Below, piece after piece: positions 1 to 5,261 of a DNA stretch of 7,450 nucleotides (its first letter is position 1; each line of letters opens with the position of its first letter). Location: contig JAUWMO010000165.1 of assembly GCA_030613125.1 (NCBI GenBank), forward strand, positions 1-7,450, read 5' to 3'. The DNA comes from Bacteroidota bacterium (GTDB taxonomy: Bacteria > Bacteroidota > Bacteroidia > Bacteroidales > VadinHA17). A model generated the notes under the pieces. It was not told the DNA's origin. It did no database searches and saw only the letters and a list, made by a program, of their open reading frames with translations. The position numbers were made by a program, and so were the translations under genes.

Positions 1-20
1 GGGCAATCGGCCGATTGCCC
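1..20. repeat. Perfect 20-bp palindrome inside the ribulokinase gene, at the window edge
   Basis: The first 20 bases read identically on both strands (gggcaatcgg joined to its exact reverse complement). In the kinase frame they encode the end of PIEGAIGRLP, just before the place where family members usually continue into a conserved GICGQVDG-type segment. It may be ordinary coding sequence or a fold-back junction at a contig end. The window alone cannot decide. Confidence 0.6.
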
Positions 21-951
21 CTTCTATTGGGGTCACAAGCATATCGCATGTAGATGTACCCATTACCTTGCTTAAGTATCCTGGTTTGATTTCTCCCCCA
101 ATTGCACCCAGGTGTGCGTCAAATGCGCCAACGCCTATGATTACTTCCGTAGTCACTCCAAGACGGTTTGCCCATTCATCTGATAAATTGCCAACGGCAA
201 TATCACAAGTGAAGGTATCTTTATAAAGTCTGTCTCTGAGTCCGGATAAGAGCGGATCCAGTTTAACAAGGAACCTTTCATCAGGAAGGCCACCGAAATC
301 TTCATGCCACATAGCTTTATGACCTGCCGCACACCGGCTTCTTTTCATAGTAAGTGGATTATTTTCCCCCGTAAGCATGGCAGGGATCCAATCACAATGT
401 TCAACCCAGGAGAAAGCTTCCTTTCTAATCTTTTCATCTTCACGAAGAATGTGCAGAATTTTTGCCCAAAACCATTCTGATGAATACACACCGCCTTCAA
501 ATTTTGTAAAGTCAATCCCTCCCCATGAACGGGCAAGGTGGTTTATTTCATCCGCCTCTTTAACCGCTGTGTGATCTTTCCAAAGAATGAACATGGCATT
601 AGGATTTTCCTTAAATCCATCAATAAGTGAAAGTGGTATGCCCGTTTCATTAACTGCAACCGGGGTAGAACCTGTCGTATCTACAGAGATAGCAGCTATA
701 TTCTCAGAATTAAAGTTTTTTGCACTTTTTAATGCATCCTTTATTGTAAATTCCAATCCTTCAATGTAATCAAGGGGGTGTTGTCTGAACTGGTTTTTTG
801 CCGGATCACAATATTTACCTGACTTCCACCCCGGATATTCAAAAACCGAGGCGGAAATCTCCGAACCATCCACTGTATCAATAATTACTGACCGAACAGA
901 GTCAGTACCAAAATCCACCCCAATAACGTATTTTTTCTTCCGGGAGTCCAT
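1..951 (-). CDS. araB: Ribulokinase (L-ribulose kinase), 3'-truncated by window edge
   Basis: FGGY-family sugar kinase that would phosphorylate L-ribulose with ATP in cytoplasmic L-arabinose catabolism. Only the first 317 codons are inside the window. Family members are about 550-570 residues, so roughly the last 240 are missing. Seen in the translation: the N-terminal phosphate loop DFGTDSVR (residues 13-20), ISVDTTGSTPVAV (about 88-100), the WKDHTA segment, GGVYSSEWFWAKILH, WVEHCDWIP, KRSRCAAGHKAMWH, GVGAFDAHLGA with the likely catalytic Asp278, and MGTSTC (297-302). This block order is that of Bacteroides-type AraB rather than of xylulo- or glycerol kinases. The start is the ATG at 951-949. 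The leader just upstream is A/T-rich with no Shine-Dalgarno, as is usual in Bacteroidota. No other ara gene is visible; araA or araD may lie to the left. A structured repeat sits immediately upstream of the start. Confidence 0.93.
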   Translation of the reverse strand, partial: MDSRKKKYVIGVDFGTDSVRSVIIDTVDGSEISASVFEYPGWKSGKYCDPAKNQFRQHPLDYIEGLEFTIKDALKSAKNFNSENIAAISVDTTGSTPVAVNETGIPLSLIDGFKENPNAMFILWKDHTAVKEADEINHLARSWGGIDFTKFEGGVYSSEWFWAKILHILREDEKIRKEAFSWVEHCDWIPAMLTGENNPLTMKRSRCAAGHKAMWHEDFGGLPDERFLVKLDPLLSGLRDRLYKDTFTCDIAVGNLSDEWANRLGVTTEVIIGVGAFDAHLGAIGGEIKPGYLSKVMGTSTCDMLVTPIEGAIGRLP

Positions 952-965
952 GATTTAACTATTTA

Positions 966-1153
966 GTGCCTGCAATAAAACTCAGTGTTTGATAAGAAAA
1001 CGTCAAGTTCAAGGCTTGCGCAGCCCGAAAAATGTGAGTCCGTCGGCTGACGGATGAGCATTTTTCTGACAAGCGTAACGCAGAACTTAGCCACGATGGC
1101 TATCGGGGCGATCTCATGAGCTTGCGAATAAATTGGCGTTTTCTTGCAAACAC
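966..1153. repeat. Structured inverted-repeat element upstream of the ribulokinase
   Basis: A block of about 170-190 bp built from nested inverted repeats. The outer arms are 985-1009 (gtgtttg..aagaaaacgtcaa) and 1131-1153 (the complementary ttggcgttttctt..caaacac), differing by a few substitutions and one base of length. Inside, gttc (1007-1010) can pair with gaac (1083-1086). A strong hairpin occupies 1028-1065, a short agcc/ggct hairpin 1089-1101, and an imperfect palindrome around ctcatgag 1109-1126. Identical 8-bp copies of actattta lie at 958-965 and 1152-1159 and could be a target duplication. The left arm starts 19 bases inside that copy, so this is uncertain. There is no ORF. It could be a dispersed Bacteroidota repeat, the leader structure of the minus-strand kinase mRNA, or a non-coding RNA. 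I favour a dispersed repeat, but only by impression. Confidence 0.6.
1028..1065. other. Strong stem-loop with a symmetric TGAG/TGAG internal segment
   Basis: Two stems are visible: aaaaatg (1028-1034) with cattttt (1059-1065), and tccgtc (1039-1044) with gacgga (1049-1054), closing a ggct tetraloop. Between the stems, both strands read tgag (1035-1038 and 1055-1058). As plus-strand RNA these can stack as U-G, G-A, A-G and G-U pairs, so the helix would be continuous. As minus-strand RNA the same place is a CUCA/CUCA internal loop. The asymmetry favours a plus-strand transcript if the structure is functional, which is opposite to the kinase leader. It lacks the T-run expected of a terminator. 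Confidence 0.55.
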
Positions 1154-1159
1154 TATTTA

Positions 1160-1359
1160 ACCTTTAAAACTACTACAGATTTTAGTGAAATAGTAATAAT
1201 TTGCAAAGCATTTTTAGTCCTGGTTGTGAATAAAAAACAACTACTTCCTTTTTTCCGCATTGGGACACCCAAAATATAAAACACTATATTTTAAAGAAAA
1301 AGAAAACAAGTTGCTTAGCGTTTAGTAAATTATAAAATTAAATAAAACAAGCACCATGC
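1160..1359. other. AT-rich intergenic stretch, no gene seen
   Basis: I see no coding frame of useful length. The only clear symmetry is an 8-bp perfect inverted repeat, aaaatata (1271-1278) and tatatttt (1285-1292) with a 6-base spacer, which could be an operator or simply AT-rich sequence. A weaker gttgt/acaac pair lies near 1225-1244. The promoter of the minus-strand kinase should lie in or near this stretch, but I found no exact match to the Bacteroidota TAnnTTTG element on either strand. Confidence 0.4.
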
Positions 1360-1389
1360 TTCAGAGACTGGGTGAAAATAAAGATAAAT

Positions 1390-1415
1390 GACTAACCCCG
1401 CCATTTATGGTGGGG
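1390..1415. repeat. Left arm of inner 26-bp inverted repeat, itself a hairpin
   Basis: gactaaccccgccatttatg followed by gtgggg. The ccccgcca and tggtgggg halves fold on each other, with one G-T mismatch, around ttta. The partner arm at 1576-1601 carries the reverse complement with four substitutions. Several differences fall where the hairpin can still pair through wobbles, suggesting that the fold rather than the exact sequence is kept. Confidence 0.6.
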
Positions 1416-1430
1416 ATAAAGAGTAATAAC

Positions 1431-1459
1431 TAATATCGGGCTTTAGCCCAGCAATATTA
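1431..1459. repeat. Perfect gggct/agccc hairpin with AT-rich outer stem
   Basis: The inner stem gggct (1438-1442) pairs with agccc (1445-1449) across a tt loop. The outer stem taatat (1431-1436) pairs with atatta (1454-1459), separated by small unpaired segments. This compact fold is typical of REP-like palindromic units in Bacteroidota intergenic DNA (general knowledge; not checked for this copy). No T-run follows, so a terminator is unlikely. Confidence 0.55.
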
Positions 1460-1476
1460 TAAGCATCAATCAGTTA

Positions 1477-1552
1477 GGGACTACCCGCCTGAATGAAAGC
1501 CCGTCCGACCAGTCATCCGGGCGGAAATTCATTCTTTCGGGCAGGAAGTCCC
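1477..1552. repeat. Long imperfect palindrome at the core of the nested element
   Basis: Arms in order: gggact (1477-1482) with agtccc (1547-1552), then cccg with cgggc, then gaatgaa (about 1491-1497) with ttcattc (about 1528-1534), then gcccg with cgggc near the tip. Small asymmetric bulges separate the stems and the loop is around ccgaccagtcat. It is a cruciform of about 76 bp with higher GC than its surroundings. Confidence 0.55.
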
Positions 1553-1591
1553 AGATAAAGAGGGCAATTTGGATACCCCGCCATAAATAGT

Positions 1592-1656
1592 GGAGTTAGT
1601 CAAAATCTATTTGGAAATACGTTTTCACACAGCCTCTGAATGCCGGAGTTAGTCAA
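1592..1656. repeat. 12-bp direct repeat ggagttagtcaa spanning the element's right end
   Basis: Identical copies lie at 1592-1603, inside the nested element, and at 1645-1656, just outside its right terminal repeat. A third, inverted version of the gactaac part sits at 1390-1396. This suggests a compound array of related units or an old nested insertion, with the true boundary possibly beyond 1640. Confidence 0.5.
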
Positions 1657-1805
1657 TTATCTACGCATATTCCGGATGAACCTTAATTCTTTTCTTTTTT
1701 TTCATAATATCATAACATTTTTACAAAATTTTACACACAAATGTGGGAATTACTGGCTCAATAATTGTGTCTAACGGACGAAACAAATCAAAAATTGAAA
1801 AAATC
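1657..1805 (+). promoter_or_regulatory. AT-rich leader of the ferritin-like lipoprotein gene
   Basis: Pyrimidine-rich around 1688-1702, then A/T-rich up to the ATG at 1806. The promoter of the DUF2202 gene should lie here, but no exact TAnnTTTG/TTTG pair is present. The bases before the ATG are A-rich (aaaattgaaaaaatc) with no Shine-Dalgarno, as is usual in this phylum. An in-frame ATG at 1743 would add 21 polar residues ahead of a good signal peptide, so I treat 1743-1805 as untranslated. Confidence 0.35.
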
Positions 1806-2489
1806 ATGAAAATCAAAAAATTCTATTCATTAATAGTTACAACAAGCCTTTCTTTAACACTTGTAATAGGTATGGAGGCTTGTGAAAGAGCTGACGAAAA
1901 CACTGAAGCTACACTGAAGCAATGCGATGAGTTTGAACTGTCACAACAGGATTATCCCTGTCTGAATGATCTGCCAGCGGAGCCACTGAATGATGGTGAA
2001 AAATCCGGAATGGTATTTATGAGAGAAGAAGAAAAGTTAGCAAGAGATGTTTATCTGTATCTTTACGAACTTTATTCTTTGCCAATATTCAATAACATTT
2101 CAAAAAGTGAACAAAGACATACAGATGCAATTAAAGTTCTGCTTGATAAATATGAATTGGAAGATCCGGTAAAGGAAGATATAAAAGGTTCATTTAAAAA
2201 TAAGGAACTTCAGGCTTTATATGATAAATTAATAGAACAAGGATCTGATAAGGTAGCAGCTTTAAAAGTTGGGGCTTTAATCGAAGAAACTGATATACTT
2301 GACCTCGAAAAAGAACTGACAGAAAATGTAGATAATCAGGATATCAGCACAGTCTATAATAACCTTCTGAGAGGTTCTCACAATCATTTAAGAGCATTTG
2401 TGAATGTACTTAAAATAAATGGATTTGCTTATGAGCCCATACTTTTAAGTCAGGAAAGTTTTGACTCTATTATACAAAAAAGCAGCTAA
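1806..2489 (+). CDS. DUF2202 ferritin-like domain protein, probable lipoprotein
   Basis: 227 residues from the ATG at 1806. This start is preferred over the ATG at 1743 because it puts a signal peptide at the N-terminus: KIKK, then a hydrophobic stretch to about residue 22, then MEAC with Cys26 as likely lipidated residue. The lipobox is weak (Met at -3, Glu at -2). The mature part matches the DUF2202 ferritin-like family, an alpha-helical bundle: FMREEEKLARDVYLYLYELY (71-90), SEQRH (101-105, an ExxH pair typical of di-iron helices), KVGALIEETDILDLEKEL (154-171) and GSHNHLRAF (190-198). Candidate metal ligands are Glu75/76, Glu102, His105, Glu160/161 and His192/194. The function of the family is not established; metal storage or redox stress protection at the envelope is an inference. 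It is probably a single-gene unit, since a terminator-like hairpin separates it from the next gene. Confidence 0.85.
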   Translation: MKIKKFYSLIVTTSLSLTLVIGMEACERADENTEATLKQCDEFELSQQDYPCLNDLPAEPLNDGEKSGMVFMREEEKLARDVYLYLYELYSLPIFNNISKSEQRHTDAIKVLLDKYELEDPVKEDIKGSFKNKELQALYDKLIEQGSDKVAALKVGALIEETDILDLEKELTENVDNQDISTVYNNLLRGSHNHLRAFVNVLKINGFAYEPILLSQESFDSIIQKSS

Positions 2490-2504
2490 TAAAATTTAAA
2501 CAAC

Positions 2505-2556
2505 TCAAATCCTGTCCTAATAATATTTTTTTTGGTACAGGATTTGAATATTTTTA
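2505..2556 (+). terminator. Terminator-like hairpin after the ferritin-like gene
   Basis: A perfect 11-bp stem, tcaaatcctgt (2505-2515) with acaggatttga (2537-2547), begins 15 bases after the stop codon. It is followed by atatttttatt. The 21-base loop is large for an intrinsic terminator and itself contains a run of eight T, which could serve as a U-tract. It lies 27 bases before the next start, so it may also act as a leader structure for the downstream operon. Confidence 0.5.
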
Positions 2557-2582
2557 TTCCCGCTAAATTTAAACGAAAAGAT

Positions 2583-2828
2583 ATGAAGCTTAAGAAAAAC
2601 ATAGCAGTAAGTGAATCGGGTTTTATTTTTGATCCCTCTACCGGCGAATCTTTTTCCATGAATAATATTGGTACTGAAATAGTAGAATACCTAAAACAGG
2701 ATAAAAGTTTTGAAGAGATTAAAAAAAGCATGCTCGAAAAATATGAAGTAGACTCAACTTCATTTGAAAAGTATTATTATGATTTTATTAATAGTTTACA
2801 ACAACTTAAGCTAATTGTAGATGAATAA
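2583..2828 (+). CDS. Stand-alone PqqD-family protein (RRE-like peptide-binding or carrier protein)
   Basis: 81 residues from the ATG at 2583. A TTG at 2532 would add 17 residues but lies inside the upstream hairpin, so the ATG is preferred. The sequence follows the PqqD pattern: a beta-strand start (NIAVSESGFIFDP, 6-18), the turn TGESFSMNNIGTEIVEYL (20-37), a helix KSFEEIKKSMLEKYEVD (41-57) and a C-terminal helix ending SLQQLKLIVDE (71-81). In PQQ synthesis PqqD presents the precursor peptide to a radical SAM enzyme, and related domains are the RiPP recognition elements. No pqqA, pqqC or pqqE is present here, so PQQ synthesis is not indicated. It overlaps the ATP-grasp gene by 8 bp, implying translational coupling and a shared pathway. 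It probably binds a peptide or substrate for the ligase or decarboxylase downstream (inference). Confidence 0.8.
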   Translation: MKLKKNIAVSESGFIFDPSTGESFSMNNIGTEIVEYLKQDKSFEEIKKSMLEKYEVDSTSFEKYYYDFINSLQQLKLIVDE

Positions 2829-3867
2829 GATTAATATCAATCTTGCTGTTACGGGCCTTAATAATACTGATAACCCAGGTCCGGGTATTCCGGTAATAAG
2901 AGCTATTAGAGAATCCGGTTCTTTTAATGTTCGTGTTATTGGTCTGGCTTATGAAACACTAGAGCCGGGTATTTATATGACCGATATGGTTGATAAGGTA
3001 TATATGGTTCCCTATCCTTCTGAAGGATCTGAAGCCTTAATACAAAGGCTCGAATATATTAACTCTGTTGAAAACATTGATGTTTTGATCCCAAATTTTG
3101 ATGCCGAACTGTTTACCTTCATGAAATCAGCTCAAAAGCTTGAAGAAATGGGAATTAAAACATTTCTTCCTACACTTAAGCAATTTGAGGAAAGGCATAA
3201 ATCAAATCTGCCTGAATTCGGTAAGAGATATAACTTACATGTCCCCAAAAGCAGTCCGGTTCTGGACCGCAAAGATATCGGTGAAATACGGAAAGAATAT
3301 GAATATCCGGTAATGGTAAAAGGGAAATTTTATGATGCCTATATTGCCTACAATGAAGAACAGGTTAAAATGCACTTCAATAAGATAAGTGCAAAATGGG
3401 GCTTACCGGTTATTATACAAGAATTTATAAAGGGAACTGAGGTGAATGTTGTTGCCCTTGGTGATGGTAAAGGAAATACAATTGGCGCTGTCCCAATGAG
3501 AAAGCAATATATTACTGACAAAGGAAAAGCATGGGGTGGAATTTCCCTTGATGCACCTGATATGCTTGACCTTACACATCATATAATCAGTGCAACCAAA
3601 TGGCGCGGTGGAATGGAGCTGGAATTGATCCGTACTGAAGATGATAAATTATATGTGATTGAGATCAATCCCCGGATCCCTGCATGGGTTTATCTGGCAG
3701 TCGGGGCCGGACAAAACCTTCCCGAAGCATTGGTTAAACTGGCATTGGGAAAAGAAGTAAAGCCTTACAAATCTTTTGATGTTGGCAAAATGTTTGTCAG
3801 GTATTCATATGACATGATCGTTGATCTTGAAAAATTCGAGCAAATATCAACAAAAGGAGAAATATAA
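2821..3867 (+). CDS. CarB-like ATP-grasp ligase of unknown substrate
   Basis: 348 residues, a complete single-module ATP-grasp enzyme. It would activate a carboxylate as an acyl phosphate with ATP and join it to an amine or similar nucleophile in the cytoplasm. Residues 5-100 form a pre-ATP-grasp Rossmann-like domain with a Gly/Pro-rich loop, TGLNNTDNPGPGIPVIRA (11-28). Seen in the ATP-grasp part: the nucleotide-binding lysines in YPVMVKGKF (162-170, Lys167/Lys169), IIQEFIKGTEVNV (198-210, Glu201 and Glu207), GGMELELI (263-270) and the metal-binding VIEINPRIPAW (279-289, Glu281 and Asn283). The tail YLAVGAGQNLPEALVKLALG (291-310) strongly resembles carbamoyl-phosphate synthase large subunit. 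It is far shorter than CarB, which has two modules and about 1,070 residues, and carA is absent, so carbamoyl phosphate synthesis is unlikely. The start overlaps the pqqD-like stop and the next gene follows after 25 bp. Confidence 0.88.
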   Translation: MNKININLAVTGLNNTDNPGPGIPVIRAIRESGSFNVRVIGLAYETLEPGIYMTDMVDKVYMVPYPSEGSEALIQRLEYINSVENIDVLIPNFDAELFTFMKSAQKLEEMGIKTFLPTLKQFEERHKSNLPEFGKRYNLHVPKSSPVLDRKDIGEIRKEYEYPVMVKGKFYDAYIAYNEEQVKMHFNKISAKWGLPVIIQEFIKGTEVNVVALGDGKGNTIGAVPMRKQYITDKGKAWGGISLDAPDMLDLTHHIISATKWRGGMELELIRTEDDKLYVIEINPRIPAWVYLAVGAGQNLPEALVKLALGKEVKPYKSFDVGKMFVRYSYDMIVDLEKFEQISTKGEI

Positions 3868-3892
3868 ACTATTTTACAATAAAGAATAAAGT

Positions 3893-5239
3893 ATGGAAAA
3901 ATTTGCATTTGAACGGCCATTTATAAAGAGATTGAGTTCAGGTATGCCCAGTAAATTTGGGATGAAAACAAAAATAGAGCCAATTACAGTTATTGATGAT
4001 AATTTAGTAAAAGATTTAATCAACAAATATGGTTCCCCTGTTTTTGTACTATCTGAGAAAACTATAAGAAAAACCTTTCAGGGAGCTAAAAGAGCATTCA
4101 CAACAAGGTATCCAAAGGTACAGTTTGCATGGTCATATAAAACAAACTATCTGGATGCAGTATGCAGGGTCTTTCATCAGGAAGGGGTCTGGGCAGAGGT
4201 TGTATCCGGATTTGAATACGAAAAAGCGGTAAGAAACAATGTTTCCGGAGACCATATTATTTTTAACGGTCCCGATAAATCAAAAGATGATTTGAAAAAA
4301 GCCATTTTAAATGATTCTCCTATTCATATCGATCATTTCGACGAGCTTTATTGCATTATTGACATTGCAGAAGAATCAGACAAAATTCCAAAAGTTGCAA
4401 TACGTGTAAATATGGATACCGGAATCTATCCTCAATGGGATCGGTTTGGATTCAATTATGAAAATGGTGAGGCCTGGGATGCACTTAACCGTATTATGTT
4501 AAGTGGAAAGCTTGACCTTATTGGACTTCATACCCACATTGGGACATTTATTCTCTCTTCAGATGCATACAGACAGGCTGCTGCCAAACTGGCTGATCTG
4601 GCTGTTGGCCTGGAAAGAAAATATGGTCATGTAGTGAAATATATTGATCTGGGTGGAGGTTTTGCTTCCAAAAGCAATCTGAAGGGAGCGTACCTCCCGG
4701 GAACGGATACAGCACCCTCATTTGATGAATATGCCGATGCCATAACTTCTTCCCTGATAAATTCCCAGATAAAACCTGAGAATCTGCCAACGCTGATTCT
4801 TGAAACCGGACGTGCCCTGATTGATGATGCCGGATATCTTCTGGGAACAGTCCTTGCAAATAAACGACTTGCTGACGGACGCCGTTCCACAATATTAGAT
4901 ATAGGTGTAAATATCCTTTTTACTTCATTCTGGTATGATCATAGCATTATACCAGCCCAACCATTTTCTGAACATACTGAAGAAACAGCTATCTACGGAC
5001 CCTTGTGTATGAATATTGACGTATTAAGGGAAGCAATTGATTTCCCTCCTCTTATAAAAGGAGATCATGTTGTAATAAACCGGGTTGGAGCGTACAATAT
5101 GACTCAATGGATGCAATTTATCACCATGCGGCCAAATGTTATTATTATTGATGGTAATAATAAACCATTTATCATTCGGAATAAAGAGTCTGTTGAAACT
5201 ATAATTTCACAAGAAAAAATTCCACCGCATCTTCAATAA
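3893..5239 (+). CDS. Fold-type III PLP-dependent decarboxylase, DapDC/LysA-like with altered pocket
   Basis: 448 residues; an alanine-racemase-like TIM barrel followed by a beta domain. Seen: the PLP lysine in AWSYKTNY (Lys83), EVVSGFEYEKA (102-112), IIFNGPDKS (122-130), GLHTHIGTF (211-219), the phosphate-binding DLGGGF (252-257), LETGRALIDDAGYL (303-316), the catalytic Cys372 in YGPLCMNIDVL (368-378) and VGAYNM (398-403). This is the full chemistry set of group IV decarboxylases. Two specificity motifs differ from diaminopimelate decarboxylase as I know it: CES(G/S)D is CMNID, losing the Glu, and the RPALY segment reads TSFWY (344-348), losing the Arg. I therefore do not call it lysA. It probably decarboxylates another amino acid or amino-acid conjugate made by the preceding ligase (inference). 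The start at 3893 follows an A-rich leader. It lies 25 bp after the ATP-grasp gene and 22 bp before the UT-M23 gene. Confidence 0.87.
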   Translation: MEKFAFERPFIKRLSSGMPSKFGMKTKIEPITVIDDNLVKDLINKYGSPVFVLSEKTIRKTFQGAKRAFTTRYPKVQFAWSYKTNYLDAVCRVFHQEGVWAEVVSGFEYEKAVRNNVSGDHIIFNGPDKSKDDLKKAILNDSPIHIDHFDELYCIIDIAEESDKIPKVAIRVNMDTGIYPQWDRFGFNYENGEAWDALNRIMLSGKLDLIGLHTHIGTFILSSDAYRQAAAKLADLAVGLERKYGHVVKYIDLGGGFASKSNLKGAYLPGTDTAPSFDEYADAITSSLINSQIKPENLPTLILETGRALIDDAGYLLGTVLANKRLADGRRSTILDIGVNILFTSFWYDHSIIPAQPFSEHTEETAIYGPLCMNIDVLREAIDFPPLIKGDHVVINRVGAYNMTQWMQFITMRPNVIIIDGNNKPFIIRNKESVETIISQEKIPPHLQ

Positions 5240-5261
5240 ATTAAGCTAATAATATCCGCGT

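Larger units (their letters stand above)
1360..1640. mobile_element. Nested inverted-repeat element, MITE- or REP-like, no transposase
   Basis: A 281-bp non-coding block bounded by 20-bp inverted repeats: ttcagagactgggtgaaaat (1360-1379) and, on the other strand, ttcagaggctgtgtgaaaac (1640-1621), 17 of 20 identical. Inside these is a second inverted pair of 26 bp (1390-1415 and 1576-1601, 22 of 26 identical), each arm of which is itself a hairpin around ccgccatttatgg. Further in are two independent hairpins (1431-1459 and 1477-1552). The layered symmetry with no ORF suggests a non-autonomous transposon or a compound REP/RAYT-type palindromic repeat. The outer ends loosely resemble IS ends of the form GGCTGTGTGAAAA, from memory only. 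No clear target-site duplication is visible. Confidence 0.6.

Noticed and set aside
377..769. Plus-strand open frames opposite the ribulokinase
   Set aside because: They are antisense to a well-conserved gene and their translations match no family.
952..1742. CRISPR array in the repeat-rich gap
   Set aside because: The repeats are inverted and nested, of unequal size, without regular spacers.
1743..1805. Possible N-terminal extension of the ferritin-like protein from an ATG at 1743
   Set aside because: The 21 extra residues are polar and would bury the signal peptide that begins at the ATG at 1806.
2532..2582. TTG start giving a 98-residue PqqD-like protein
   Set aside because: The extra residues lie within and just after the terminator-like hairpin and are not part of the PqqD fold; the ATG at 2583 gives the family's core length.
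2486..2731. Minus-strand frame overlapping the PqqD-like gene
   Set aside because: It covers the hairpin and the PqqD coding region and has no family features.
2821..3867. Carbamoyl-phosphate synthase large subunit (carB)
   Set aside because: It has only one ATP-grasp module and 348 residues, with no carA; the CarB resemblance is at family level.
4548..4892. Minus-strand open frames of 87 and 114 codons inside the decarboxylase gene
   Set aside because: They are antisense to conserved catalytic blocks and show no recognisable protein.
2583..5239. PQQ biosynthesis locus
   Set aside because: Only a PqqD-like protein is present; there is no precursor peptide, radical SAM enzyme or PqqC in the window.
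3893..5239. Canonical lysA (diaminopimelate decarboxylase)
   Set aside because: Cofactor residues fit, but the CES and RPALY specificity motifs are changed and no lysine pathway gene is adjacent.
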